Source: Enoplosus armatus (taxonomy: Eukaryota; Chordata; Actinopteri; Centrarchiformes; Enoplosidae). Taken from it: a DNA stretch of 64,000 nt. Each line of letters opens with the position of its first letter. Position 1 is the stretch's first letter. Of this stretch, positions 14,760-29,235 are shown piece after piece. Both the position numbers and the translations under genes were made by a program. The stretch is from the NCBI RefSeq assembly GCF_043641665.1, contig NC_092198.1, forward strand, positions 7,128,501 through 7,192,500, read 5' to 3'. The notes below the pieces were generated by a model that was not told the origin of the DNA, made no database searches, and was given only the letters and a program-made list of their open reading frames with translations.

Positions 14760-14960
14760 TAGAGATGGCTCCACTGCCAAGGAGAGGAGACTTGATGGAA
14801 GCTCAGATTCATTAAAACTTAATTAATATGCATCATTATGTAAATGAGGGTGCAGTTAATGAGTTTTTAAAAGAAGCATTCCTTAATTAGTTCACTTTTA
14901 ATGGCATCATCATTTATCTTTTTCTTCTTTGAAGCAGAATGATGCACTAGATGCAGGCAG
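14760..14960. promoter_or_regulatory. candidate conserved non-coding element
   Basis: Dense ATTAAAACTTAATTAATATG, GCAGTTAATGAG and CCTTAATTAGTTC homeodomain-type cores in non-repetitive sequence. Conservation is not tested. Confidence 0.35.
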
Positions 14961-17900
14961 TTCTAAAATGCTAATCTACGTTTTATCATCTTATTTTTCT
15001 GATTTCCATGTGATAGCGACGACATCTCGAATCTTGTCGCTAATGAGGGACGTTTACACGTTTTAATGTCAGTTATTTCAATTCAAGACACTGTAAAATT
15101 TCTGAAAAAAGGGGGGGGAGTTCCAAACAAACACAGAATGCTTATCACATATCCCGAGATAAAAAGAAATGATAATTAAAAATGTATCGACCAGGAGAAG
15201 TTAAATCCAGACCCTTAGGCTACTCACGAATGCAGTCTTTTTTTCCCCCCATCCCATTTGGGGGGGAAAAAAAATCTCAACAGTTCCATTTCCCAGAGAA
15301 CAACACTGGCAGGGTGTCAGAAGACTTGACAAAACCTGGAGACTTCTGACAGCGTCACACTTCTGGATAATTGGTCCCCAGCACTTCCTGTAAGAAGCGG
15401 GCAAACTTCCTCCTTTACAGAGGTCCCAATAAAACTTTCTTCACAGTGTTGCACCTTAACCAACACTGCATTTTCGTATTCATTCTTATGCATGCCACAC
15501 TGCTTTTTAAACCATAACATAAACTGCACAGGAAGTGTTTTTTTATTTTTTGTGTGTGTCAGATTTCAGTCAGTATCAAATCCTGAGAGCATGTGAGAAC
15601 AGGGTTGCCAGGTGAGAGTTAAATGCCTCTTTCTCAAAGCTAATTCTGTGTATGTAATGATCACTCCAAGCGTGAGCATCTAAGAGTGCTGGACATTTGA
15701 AAATGTATTAAAAAAAAGAAAAAAGAAAAAAAACACTAACATTTTGAAGCCTTTCATGAGGTGTTTTACCATCTAAAAACACATAATGTGAACTGTGTGA
15801 CCTAGGTTCTAGTTCATCCACACACACATCTCCATGCTTTCACATCTTCTCCTCTGATGAACATTTTGATTGTTCCGCCTCAGAAGGAATCAGTTGCATC
15901 ATTTCTCAGAGGGCATCAGCACTGGGCGGTACAAGCCTTTTGCATTAACAATAAATTTATCATGCATGAGTATGGTCCTCTCCTGCGAATTGATAAGTGG
16001 ATGTGAATAGGAAAATGCAGTATATTGGCTTGCGAGTGAAAGAAGGGTGAAATGACACAGGGAGCCTCAAAGTCCAAATGTGGACACCTATTTTATGTGC
16101 GCGTTAAGATGAGATGTTTCGATTTTTGACAGTGGAAACATACATTTTTTACATCTTTTATATATATACATGTTATCTGCATAGCATTCCTAATAATTAC
16201 ATTATAATAATAAGATAATAATAACAATAATATGAATGTCTTATTACAGGAAGTTACTTCAACTTATTCAATTTGTAGCAATAGCAAATAAAATCCCCTT
16301 ACTTAACTTCCTGTTATTATTATAATTATCATTATTATTATTAATACTGCTGCTAGTGTTGTTGTTGTTGTTGAAATGCCTTTGTTTTGCTATTATTATC
16401 TCTCTGCTCCCCCTTATAGATGAAATGCAGCAGTTTCTCTCATTATTTAGATGTGCATTCCTGTGGAATCAATTCTCATAGACACATATAAATTATTGTT
16501 TAACGAGAAGCTGTATCCTATAAATTATTCAAAGCACCTGGGATTACAATACGAGATCAAATGATAGGAAAGAAAGAGCACTCTGCTGGAGGCAGCCCGC
16601 ACACGAGCCATCACATCCCCAGTTTGATGTTCCACACAATCTGCTTATGCAGGAATAATTGGGGAGTAACAGACACCATGTGTACAGATACGCCGGCCCG
16701 TGCTTTTGTGCGCCATATTTGGAGAGAGGTAATTGGGCCGCTGGACATGGTCAGCAATGTCACCCCGACTCGTGTACACGTTTGTCCTCTGCGCGGGCAA
16801 AGTTAGCGAGCAAGCTCCTGAATAACAAGAAAAAAAATAATAATCAGCTTGTTTATTCTCTCCTGCAGGAATCCTTACAAAACCAGAAAAAAAGAATGAA
16901 AGTTAGGGAGGAGCTACTTGTTTACAACTATCACGACGACATGCGGAGGAGCAAACTGTAATAATTTTTTTCATAGCCACTTTCCCCCGTCCGGGTGAAT
17001 TTAAACCGCAGATTTCAGTAGGTAAGAATACGGAAACAGTAGAATTTATTGGTGTGTTATGGTGCCCTGATGTGTTGTAAAAAGGACACTCCAGTAGATA
17101 AGGAGGAAGCCATTGTGTGGCGTGTGACTGATGGAGAAAGGGAATTTAAATTGAGTCCTCAGTCATAAAATAAATAATGTGTATGTCACCAAAGTGGGGA
17201 GCAGATAGAAAGAGAAAAGAGAAAGATGACAATGATCTGCTCTCACAGGAACCTGGGGCGTTGTAGGCCGGTAGACTGGGGGCATTGTGGGACTGTAAGA
17301 AACATGAGGGATGCAGGTGCACTGAGGGATGAATGTGGTTTCGCTGAGTGTGTGTGGCTGCGCCGGGATGAGAGGGGGGCACATAATTGCCCCCACAGAT
17401 GGGTGAAGTGTAAAGAGGCAAGAGGCGGGTGCGGGGAGGAGGCGGGGAGCAAGTGTGTGCCATGGGTGCCTGAACTACTGTATGTGCATCTTGCAGAAAC
17501 CTCAAGCAAATGAGTTAAGAGCACATCCAGTGTGAAACGGAGGAAATGTCACTGAAATATTAAAACTTCAGCGAGTGCAGGAGGAAAAGTTGAAGAGAGA
17601 GGATAAGAAGAGTGTGCATATGTGTCCAAAACAAGCATAAGGCATAAAATATGTGAATTACTTTTTCTACAAAGTGCAGTAAGTTTAACAGGTGCTGCAA
17701 TACCCACAACAGGACTACTTTTTCTTTCCTCATGAATCTGAAACTCACCTCTCTCAAAAAAAAAAAAAAAGAAAAGAAAAAGACACAGAGACTCCACAAC
17801 TCAAGGAGGATGAGGGATTAAGATGAAGGAAGGACGGGCCGTGGGGAAGGAGAGAGTGTGAGAGAAACAAAGATAGAGGGAAACAGATAGAGGGAGCAGA

Positions 17901-20900
17901 GAGTGGGAGGGAATCAGGAAGATGGAGATCATAGTGAGGGGAAAAGAAGAAGACCGAAAGATCATAAGAGATGGATATGCATTTGCACACGAGAGAGAGG
18001 GGAAAAAGAGGGGGAGAGGGAGCAGGAGACCGTAGGGGACTGTCCCCATTCCTGCACCCCAGGCTGAGAGCTCCTCTCCTCGACCGTGCCACTTCCGATC
18101 AGCCACGCAGACGAGCCTCAGCCCCCATGACAGAGCTGCTGAGACTGGCGGTGCCAGCTAAAGGCTGGATCCCCACTGAATATACTGACGAGAGAGCGAG
18201 AAGTTTGGGCTCTCAGTAGGCATGTTCCTCCCCTCTCTTATTCATTTCAATTACAAGGGGCTTGTATTCCTGCAGGGCAAGCCCGTGTCGTGTGATCCAC
18301 TGTAATGCAGCGAGGGCGACATGGAGAAGACACACTGATGCACCATTATCTGCATATTATATGGAGCTGGCTACATTAGCGGCTACAGCATGAGGGGGAA
18401 ACAGAAAGGTGACTGGCAGAAGTTGAAGTGATGATGTAAACACATAAACAACAAAGCTGTATTTGTTTGATACATCTTTTGAAAAAGAAATTCTTCGTTT
18501 TATGCTGTGCTGCAATATGCTGCACCTCGTTCTGGATTCAAGTACTGCCCAGTAAAGGCACTTGAAACATCGTTCAACACCGTGTTGAAATACATATGAG
18601 ATCCCAAAACATTTTGATTTAATCATATCATGGTCGCAAATGCTCGAGATGTAAATGCTTTGCTAAAATGTGCCCCTTGTATGAATTCTGTCAGCTGCTT
18701 GAAAAGACACACACATGCATGTATGTGCACACACACACACACACACACTGCCATCAAAGCTGAGCATTGTTGCACTTCGATTGTTCAAGTGCAGAAAATA
18801 AATAGAGAATCTATGTCTTCATGACTTGTATATTATATTGTAGCACACTGATTAATCTCCAAACTCAGAAATGCTGAAATGGAGAAAAAAAGATACATAT
18901 TTAGAGATTCTTCTACCTGAAGTCTTTCACTTCCTATAATCTTTAGTTCAATTTCAGCGGAATATGGGTGTTTTGTAGTACGACTTCCTTTTCAGTGAGG
19001 GCTCTCTTTGTGCAGGCAGAGAATGTGTTTTATTTGTATTTATGCATATGAATAGCATACGCTGAATGCCAATGATTAGATGGCTTAAGTTCCCCTTCAG
19101 AGTTCATATCCTCCATAAAACTGTCCAATTATCTGTTCATGAGCTGAGAGGAGGATATGTATGCGTGTGACTGAAAGCATGCCCAACAGTGCCACCTAGC
19201 CCTTTAGAGCAGGGGGGGAAACGGCTTTTAATATCTTCCCCTGTTTCTGCGTTTCATTTTTATGATCTATGAGCAAATGAATGTGAAGTCAGCATTATTT
19301 GGTGTGCTTTTAAAAAACAGGAGTTTTTCCTGATTTTCATATCTTACACCTGGCAGTTGTTTTGGAAAATATGTTGTATGCAATTCAGAGTCATTACATT
19401 TTGGGTTTTTTAATGATCAGGCTGATACTAATAATTTCCTTTCCGTACAAAACAGGAAACCACAACACTCTATTGTGAAAAATTCTAGTGAACACGGCAT
19501 ATAATATGCATACCTTGTCAGTGGTGCAATATAATACCTCACTGTGAGCGAGTGAGTAATTTTTCGCTGTGTGAGTCTGAGTCTGAGCAGGGGAGTTATT
19601 CTCTGCCTGATAACTGCCAAAATAACAGCAGATAATTAGGCCCTTTAGAGCGCTGGGTGTCTCTTAACAAAGGCACCTGCGTTTCCTGTGGTGTTTGCCG
19701 TGCACCCCGAGTGATTGTCATTTTTAATCTCGCACTCCCGCTGAGACTTCTTCGGCAGCAGCCTAGTCTGTAGGGTGCCGAGGGTACCTGCATAGGAGGC
19801 TTGCGGGTGTACGTGTGCATGTGCATGCTTGTGTGCAAAGTGTATCCGGTTAGCCAAGCATGTGCGAGTGCATGCACATGAAAGCAGACGTGTAAAACAA
19901 AAAAAAGAAACCTGATGTAAGCTACCTTTATACCTGCGTGTTTGCATGTGTGTGAAGTTGTTTATGTATAGCAGTGTAATATTGGGTCTGTTGGGTGTTT
20001 AAATCTGGCATTCTCCTCATAACTGTGCCGTAATTGCCCGCAAGTTAAAACGGCTGACATTAAAATTGACATCACACCAGAGGTTAATGTTATCAGTCAG
20101 CCTCCACAGAGGAAATGACTTCCCCGACATTCAGGTTTGTGTATTCATGAGTGTGGCTTATACTTCAGGATTGGCAACTTCAACAGCAAATGTTTGCAAA
20201 TGCACAGGAATGATTTTCAGTTCATCTGAATGAAATAATTTGTTCTGAACATCCTCCCTCATATCTGACTGCTCTGACAAGAAACAGACACCCTCCGCCT
20301 CTCTCTTCCTCTCTCTCCCTCTCTCTCTCTCTCTCTCCTCCCAATAAAGAAACAAACAGAGAGCCAAATAAACCCGTTGCAATTCCTCTCCAGTGCAGCC
20401 ATCCACATCCTGGACTGTGCCAGGTTGGGGAAATCATTGGAATTGTTTACCCCCAATCCACCCACCACCACCACCACCCTTACTCCACCTCCTCCCCAAT
20501 ACCACCACCACACACACAAACCTCCCATCTTCATCTCCCTCTCCTCCTCCTTATCCCCACTATACGCCCCCCCCCCCCCCTCCCCCCCTCTTCTTCTCCT
20601 CTACAAAATGAGATGCCCGTGTCTGATCGCCTGAGCCAATTTGCAGACCCATGTGGCACCCTTCCCTTCAGACCTGGGCATTGTGCCTCTCGCTCCTTGG
20701 CAAAGAGGCGAGGAATTATTTTTATCCCCCAAACACGCGGATATGCACCGATGATTTCAAATGCCTGCCTCGCACATTGTCAGGGATGATTTTGGCCAGG
20801 TGCCAAACCTATTATATTGATCTCTCTTTCTCTGTATTTCAATAGCCACAGACAATGCAGATTTACTGCAGAACATATTAGGGAAATAAAAATCAGTCTC

Positions 20901-22904
20901 AGGCACTAAACTCGCTGAAACTGATGGTATGCATATGAGTGTTTGTGTGTGTGTCTGTGCATGATTGTGCTAAAGGCTTTTTCCCCACATTTTGTTAACA
21001 ATACTCTCAGGTTTGGGTCTATCTCCATGGTAGCCTAACATCCAGTGTTTTCATTAGTTAACCTAATATGCAGCTCCTTCTAACCACATGTCTAATTACA
21101 TTCTGACGTATTCTCATCATGTCATTGAGTAACATAACATTTGAGCCATTATTTTCTTCTACCTCAGCTTATTGCTTTGGCATCTAGATCTTTTTCCTTG
21201 GAGTGCGTTGCTGGCACATCGGCTCTGGCTTTCGGTTGGAAACGATGAAACCTCCGATGTTTGCTGAGGTACACACGGGAATATTCAAATGTTGAAACTG
21301 GCAGGGAACGGGGCTGTCAGCTAATGAGCGTGTCTACGAGAAAATGATTTGGTTGTTTCCTGAGAGGGAAATCACAGAGAATGGCTAAATGGGAGCTCTC
21401 CGAAGAGACACTGCCGAGGCTCGGTACACGGCGATGAGACTGCGTTGGGAGGCCGGCGGATTGGATGAACACTGTCTGTCTGCCTCGGTGCCAATGTCAT
21501 TAGTGCCGAGGACTGAGAACGACCACCATGTCCCTTTTGATTGCCATTAGAGCCTGGAGCCAAACAAAGAACCAAACAAAAGCCCCTGAATAGACTTGGA
21601 GTGGAGGTCATACCAGTCTCAGAGAGACTTCAATAGCAGAGCCTTTGGTGTCCTTCAGACCAGCAATTTTCAGCCTGTTTGGCACCGTGGAACACTTTAA
21701 CAAGACAAAACATACTGTATCAATCATGCACAGTAAATGGATTGATCACACACAGTTGCACATTACATATAAAACCCTTCTCGCTGATCCTATAAAGAGA
21801 GAATATCACATGCAAAACAAAGCTCTTTTATGTGTAAAAACAATGTGTGGTTGCAAAATTTGTATTTGATTAACCTTTGAGCTAAATCTCAATTAACATG
21901 TTAAAGGTGCCCTGCAGAGGTTGTGAACACTAGTGACGCTGTAGAGCAATGTTGTGACAAACAGGTCCCCATATTGTAAATATCTCCTGCTCATCACCAT
22001 CACACACACAGATACGCCATGAGTACAGTTGTGGCGTGATGTGTAAAATTGGTGGTTGTCCTACTAAAGTCTTTGCAAATTTAAGACAAGGAATTTTCTC
22101 AGTCCGCTTCCTACTATGAGCAAAGGGGTCTTAAATGAACACATCACTTACTGCCAAAGCTGCCAACGGTTTTGGTCATTTCACGAGGAAAATTTTAAAA
22201 TTCGTATTTTTAATTGTTTAAATTGAGGCTCCATCAAAAGGTGATGTCACAAAAATGACAGTTGTGAGGCTGCTTGTCCGTTGAATCTGATCACACCACA
22301 CCCATACAGTCCTGATGTAGCAGATGATTTTACTTTTTGACTGTTAAACTTTTAATAAATGATAACTAAGACTTTAGCTCTGATATGTTTTCAGGGGCTT
22401 TCAAAAGCACAGCTCACACAGACTTAACAGTGTGCTGCAACATTTTTCAGCCCCACATCAGCGTCAGAATCTGAATCAGGCGCCTCTGTATGTACTCTGT
22501 ATGTATCCCACTGACCTGACAGACACACTAGCCATGCTTGGTCAGCCATGACGTTAAACAAATGTCTACATTATTGCCATTGGTTTCACTTAATTTGCTG
22601 TGTAAATTTACTGCTGCTGTGAAATACATTGCAAAAATCTCAATGAGCTCCAAGTCAAAAGCCTCAGCAAACTCTAATAGAGATATAATCGTTCCTTAAG
22701 CAAAACTCTACTATTCGTTACAGAGATAAAAGCAGTCATGTTACATACATAAACGCAGCATCCTTGACTTCAATGATATTCTAGTTACACCATCAAAATG
22801 TAGATTTGTTTTCTTGCCACAGTGCTTGCTTCCTTACTTGATAACTCTTCAGAAGTCGAATTCTCTACATTTAAATATCCTCGGTGGCCACTTCATTAGT
22901 ACAC

Positions 22905-23073
22905 CTGTATTGGGGTCATAGTTAGTGATGATGCATTATATTGGGAAGTGTTTCCAATATTCTGCCCCCCCCCCCCCCCCCCGCATATGTAAATAGAAAG
23001 GACAAAAAATAGAATCAACTCTCAAAATGAATGTAGTCCAGTACAACACCACCTTTAACTATGACCCCAATAA
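22905..23073. repeat. short inverted-repeat element (MITE-like)
   Basis: TATTGGGGTCATAGTTA (22909-22925) recurs inverted as TAACTATGACCCCAATA (23056-23073), with about 130 bases between them. Inside is a second small hairpin (ATATTGG...CCAATAT, 22938-22960) and an 18-base C run (22965-22982). The left flank GGCCACTTCATTAGTACACC resembles a common fish repeat. Confidence 0.55.
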
Positions 23074-24689
23074 TAATCATGTAAGTGAATTTACACATTC
23101 CCGACAATGTCTGAAAACTGAACATTATAAACTTTGTAAAGGTAGATGTTAGGGCAAGGCTGTTGTATTGGACTGTATTTGAGTGTATGTATCGAACATA
23201 TATTTAAAAACTGACTCAGGTCATTTGACTTTTTAGCTGCCAATTTGTGAAACAGAAAAATCCAGCATATCCCAGCATAGGTGTTACATTTTCTGCATTT
23301 TTCTGGCTCTATCACACATGGGTTTTTTGGGGTTTTTTTTTGCTGTGCTTTCCTTTTTTGTGTGTGTGATTTGAAGCGTGCCCTCTCTGTGTGACGTAGC
23401 ATCTCACTGCATATGTGACCCCTAGCTTTGGCTCGTTGCAGCTATGTCTTAAATGCAAAACATTCATGGCCCGGAATAAGGCACCAGTTAATGAGGGTTT
23501 TCACTGACCTCTGAGCATCTTTGACAAGAATAACACCTTATTGTTTGGCCTTGAGTTCTCACTCGCTTGTTTAGACACACATCCTGTGGTAATTGAGGTC
23601 AAAATGTCTTCGCAACGGTAGACATCATACAATGCATTGATTCTGTGTTAATATTTCTTTCTCAGAAGAGATGACCAGGTGCAATAATAGAGTGTGAATG
23701 TAATCTGCAAGAGGTTGTTTTTGCTTGTGCCCTGTCACTGCCCAGGAATTCCCATTCTGATTATACTTATTATATAAAGTGGCTGCTGTAAATTGCTGCA
23801 CAGATATAACATCTAACCAAAGCAAAACCCTTTCTGAGATGGTTTAATGACAAGAAGAAGAACTAGTTGTAATGTTAGCTTTGCATACAACTATATCATG
23901 AGGGTCAGTAGTAGAGCCAAACTCATCATATTGAGCTACATACCATTTAGAGATATTTATATATTTGAGGGTTATCAAGCATGTAGTCTGTTACTGCTTG
24001 ATACATTGATTTTTTTGTATGATATTTGTGTTTGTGAGTGATTCCTTGCATGTGTTCTTGTGCAGGATTTTCTTTGCTGATCCCATAAGACTCCTCTGGC
24101 TGGCGTCCCATCAGAAGTCGTCTCTTGAATGAGAGACGGGGCTCGATGGTGCTCAGATGGAGAGAGTATTGTCAGAGGAGCTGCATGTGACTAATCAGGA
24201 CTGGGCCTGGCTCCCTGCCTCCCAAACCATATTCTGCTGATTCAAAAGGCCACTGAGACTCCATGGTAATGGAAAAGCATGATGGGGCCATCAGAGAAAG
24301 CTAAGAAATATCGTGGCTGATATTGCTTTAGTTGATGTCCAACACAATATGCAGTAATATATCAGCAGAGCTGTTGAAAGCCATTATGGGATTCATTATA
24401 TGATGTAGATAAACAATTGATTGATCCACCCTGGTGTCAATAATCAGCAACAAACCAAGTTACGGATCAAACATATGGCTTCTCATATCTAACCAGCGGT
24501 CTGTCTTGCTGTTGTTTGTGCCTTTTGCCATATGCTACCCATTTCCCTGTCTCTATCTCTTCCTCACTCCCTTTTTATCTCTTCCTTTTCTCTCTCTGGT
24601 CACTCTCTGCTTTGCTCCGTGCCTCCACACACATAAAATGGAGGGCAGCGGTGAGGTTCCAATTCAGAACTCATTTGTGGTGCTGCCGG

Positions 24690-24850
24690 CCCCCTACCCG
24701 CTCAGCAGTTGCCGAGGGGACCCAGGGGAGCCCTATCACAGCTCTATATGCAAATGTCCTTGCACCTGGACAACAGCGTGGGCATGCTGGGACTGGGAGC
24801 TTATTTATGCAAATCTCAGGGAGACAGTCACAGCACACCGCAGAGCCGGC
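24690..24850. promoter_or_regulatory. candidate conserved element with two octamer sites
   Basis: Two exact ATGCAAAT octamers (24748-24755 and 24807-24814, 59 bases apart) in a non-repetitive, balanced-composition block. Conservation is not tested. Confidence 0.35.
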
Positions 24851-27339
24851 CACAGACACTGGTGGTCATATCTCCTAGTTGGAAAAAAAATGTTGAAAAG
24901 CATGAAAGATGTGGACCAAGTTGCAAAAGAGGGAGGGTGGACTGACAGAGTCGAGGAGATTGGGGTAGAGCTTGTGGTAAATAAAATGTATGGATATACA
25001 GTATGTAGGGATTTTTTTCCCCCTGTATTTCAAGGACATTCAGTATTAGAAGTCTTGATTGAATATCTAAGATGTGACTGTGCAGGTATGTGCAATGTAA
25101 CAATTTATGAGACAATTAATGTTGAAAGCTTGATTTTTTTTTGTATGTATTCTTTTTGCATAATGCACACAGAGACATATAAGACCGCACACACTCTGAA
25201 ACACACACCCGCTAAGGTGTTTGTTTGCCATCACAACACCACCGACAAGAGGCAACAACGCTGAATGTGTTAAAGCGCTCCACGGCAAAAGGAGAACAAA
25301 ACCAATCTTTGTGTCTCAGCTGGCCCAGCCTCCCGACTGGGCCGCACCACTGTGTGAGACATCACACAGGAAAACGCTCCCTCTCTGCATACAACAGGCC
25401 ACATTAATGTGCAAATGTATGCAAGAAAATTTCAGAAAAGCCCCGAAATTACTGAGCCAAATGAGGTAGCTGCACTCAAATTGTTGGGATTATGAATAAT
25501 TACCGCATGTTTCATGGAACTTTTCTGAGAAACAATGACTTCAGTGGTTTAATTGAGGAAAATCAGAATGTGGTGTGAAGTTATTGTTTTCCAGCGGCTG
25601 GAGGTGAACTACCTATGCCCATTATGCTGAATCAGGGGACATGGTAGGAGTCTGTAAGAGCAAGCATTTTTCCCAAACTTCATGTATGATCTGTTATCTC
25701 TTTGTAATACGTGCCAGTTGTCCAGAACCTAATTACATTCAACATCCTGTCTGTCAGTGGAGAGACTTGTAAATTTTGTTAGGCTGAGGTGACAATGTTA
25801 CTTCGAACAAATTTTTCCTAAAAATCTCTGCTGCCAGCAAACGGCGTTGGGCACTAACACATTAGTTGGTTACTTGTTACAGAAATATGATCACTTTTTT
25901 TCCAGTAACAAGTAGCACAAGGTATTACAATCCAGTTACTAATCCCAGTAACACTCCATGACTTTGACAAATAAGTCTTGTTGGCTGTCTTTCTGGGGGG
26001 GGTTGACAGTTTGATTTCTCTCGTGGAGAAACTGGTCCAGTACGTGTTAGCTTGGTACCTGGGCTGCAGGTGAGGGCAGGTGGTTAGTTTCTACCAAAAG
26101 AGGATAAATGCGCTCCTTTGCAACAAGAAATGCACTTCTTGGTGACTCCAAAGTCTTCTTATTATATTCTTATGATATTATATTTAGAGAAACTTGAAAT
26201 TCAAACAAGGAAATCCGTCTCTACAATCAATCTGCCTGTTCAAGGAAAGGCCTCCTAAAATGTAATGCCCCTTTAATCTGAGGACTTGAAATGGCAGACC
26301 AGGTCAGAGCGGGAGGTTCTCATGGTAATTAGACCAGTGGCTGGCTTGCTGTAGCTTAAACAGCAGTGGTCATGTAGGAAGGGGGTCTCAAAGCGCTGTA
26401 ATTCACCCTGAGAATGATGCACCAGCCTGGGGGCTGACTGGCAGCTTTGATGCTCTGATCACCAGGATGCTGCCTTTCACCTTCTGGTTCAAAACCAGGA
26501 GAGTAGAAAAGAGACGAGAGACAGGGCCGTTAAGAATGATGGCTTACGACTCTTTGTGGTTTGATTGAGAGCAGCAACAGACTCGGATATGACGTAAGGT
26601 GCTTTAAAAAATGTAGATGAGTCCATCGTGAAAAGCAGATGAAAGGATTCTTTGGTGATGTGGACCAAGAAGAAAAATGTCAGAGAAGAAAATGACTTAA
26701 AGAAAAGAGGTAGAAAAGGGAGGGGAGGGGATGAGGGAGGGCTAGGACGGCTGTTGTTATTGTGTTTGATGTAGTGCTTGACAAGAGAGAGAGTTTAGAA
26801 ATCCTTGTGTAGTATGAGGCAGAGGAAGAGAGGGTTCATTTAAATGCATGCTCACTCAGGGCCCATACGGAGTGGGTGTCTGTTGAGAATTCATCATGGC
26901 CTTACTGATAAAGCCTCAGCCTCTTAGCAAGGGGAAAGGAGAGACAGATCACTCTCTTGAGGTGAGATTGCCTTGTGGATGGACACTTGTTATGTAGAAA
27001 TACACAACACTGACGGATATTACCATGGCACTTTCGGACTGGTTAGTCATCCCTCCATCCTCCATCCACCCATTCCACCATTTCCCCAGGTTGAATATGA
27101 AGTGCTCTCTGGGGACCATAAGCTGCAGACTGCATTAGTGATTAAAGCTGCGCAAGAATTAGGAGGAAAGTTTTCAGAGAGAAATGCACCCAGCATCCAG
27201 GTAGTGATATGTTAAAATGACAAAGGATCTGTTTAAACTCAATTAGATGTGTTGAAAACATTCAGATAGACAAATCACTTAGGATTAGCAGCTGCTAAAA
27301 GCTATGCTTCATGTGTCAATTTAATAAAAATGCTTCCCA

Positions 27340-27690
27340 TTTTAAGTTTGACACATGGTTTGAACCTAATTTAATTGATGTTTGGCCATTTGGGGCAGTG
27401 CAACAAGCTGTAAACAAAACACTGACATATTATTCCCTTATAAAGTTGATATGGGTTAAAGGTGGGCAACGGTGTCGGCAAGCAGTTGCTGATTTACACG
27501 AAGCAAGTCTGGAGTTGTGTTGGTCTTTAGCCCAGTATTCACCTCTTTTAGCTCAGTTTTTTTCTCCACCAACTCCTGAGGGAAATATCTGCCTCTTTAG
27601 CTGCAAAACATGCCACGCCAGTGTTCAACAGCTAGTCGCTAACTTGTCTCTCTGTCTGTAAAGTTGTGGGCCAAAACAATGAGAAATTGA
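27340..27690 (+). repeat. dispersed repeat family, copy 1
   Basis: Shares with copy 3 (34480-35100) the blocks CAAGCTGTAAACA, TAAAGTTGATA, GCAA[AG]CAGTTGC and AAATATC..TCTCTTTA, in the same order and similar spacing. Confidence 0.55.
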
Positions 27691-29154
27691 GATAATAGTT
27701 ATGGATTTATAGATTTATAGATAGTATATTAATTAGAGCAGATTTTTTAAAAATCAGACCGTCAACAAGACTGACAACATCTTCTGGCCTTGACAATATG
27801 TTTTACATATGCTAACAGCATTTGTTGGAAAACCTGTTTTATTACTTTATTGCATAAAAGGAGATTGGTTTATGGCACAAAACAGATGTTTTCTAGCTCA
27901 CCTGAGGCTACGCATATAGAGCTTCTATCAATAATAGGTGCAGATGGTGGACCAAATGAACAAGGACAAAAAAAACAAAGCTGTCTCAACATAGTGTTAT
28001 TGTTGACAGTTATGATGCCAAGATAACAAATTTATTTGATTTTAAAACGTCCAGACATAGATCTAAAGAGACTGATTTAAAGATAGATTTTTATACATAA
28101 GCATGCTTATACAGAAACAGGGAGTTATCTGATCTGAACATTCATGTGGACCAACATAATTTAATGACACATCATTCAGCTTTGAGGAGCAATTAGCACA
28201 GATCTGCAAACACAGAGAGGAGAACAATGGCCTTAGGTGGTAAGTGCTGAGAATATGTGTGTTTGTGTGTGTTTGTGTATGTGTTTTCATTTCAAAAGGA
28301 CTGTACAGTAGTTAAACAATGGCTTGAAATTCCAGTTTGACTTCAACAAAGTTTTTTCTGATAACATTCCCTCAACACTTTAACATAAGCCATACTATGA
28401 AATGTAAGCGATAATGAAATGTAAAGTAATTTATATTAGAAGTTAGGTTATTGTATCAGGGACACTTAACTTGATTTATGCACCTGAATTACATTGGTGT
28501 TGGTTGCTACCACAACCATTCATTTTCTATTGTGGTAATTGTCTTTGTTTTACTTTGTACGTGGGTTTTATGATGTGTACTCGGCCCTATGTGTGGAATT
28601 GTTTTGCTGTATTTATTTTTATTCTTATTCTTATAATTCTTATTCCCTGTGCACATAATTCATAGTAAATATATGTAATATTTGGCTCTGATAGTTGCAG
28701 TTTGTGAATAAAACTCTTGGACTAAAGTATAAATATGCCTGTGACACAGTGGTTATATAATGCAGGTGCAGGAGAGGTTGTCTTTAAGCTGAATCAGCAA
28801 GCACGCTGTGTTTCTTCTTGTTTGCTTGTTCTGGCAATTAGCTTTTGAACCTCCATCATGTCCTTGGACAGAACTGTACATGCATCTGCCCCTCTGCAGA
28901 AGGCTTTTGCTGCTCATCACAAGCGAAACAATTCCCTCCCTATCCTCTTTTTCTCTGTCCCTATCTGTTGCACACACTCCAAAACAAGTCAAAACTAATC
29001 CAAACACAATCTTCCATCTGCTTTCAATCCAATCTCCTGAAAAGTTACAGATTTTTGTGCGTTTTATTTTTCATATGTGATAGACGGGCGAACTTTTTTG
29101 GAATGCATGGGGATTTGGGAGGCTGGCAAGGCGGCGATGGCGGCGGTGGTGGTG

Positions 29155-29235
29155 AAGTAGGCAGCAATTAGCGTGGCGCTAATGAACTCCCTCTCATTAT
29201 CAGTGAATCAACAGGCCTGTGCTAATTACGGTTAG
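29155..29235. promoter_or_regulatory. candidate conserved non-coding element
   Basis: Short unique block with GGCGCTAATGAACTCC, CATTATCAGTGAATCAACAG and GTGCTAATTACGGTTAG. Conservation is not tested. Confidence 0.25.

Larger units (their letters stand above)
14140..21900. other. gene-free stretch with CNE-like blocks
   Basis: No gene seen. It holds GAT/TG microsatellites (14258-14334), AT-rich blocks resembling conserved elements (14760-14960, 16480-16800, 18220-18365), a purine-rich run (17810-18030) and a pyrimidine/C-rich run (20280-20600). Confidence 0.5.

Noticed and set aside
24434..25264. 276-codon open frame, the longest single frame in the desert
   Set aside because: No recognisable domain, another frame is also open over much of it, the composition is mixed and it runs through a T-rich and a CA-rich segment; not called as a gene.
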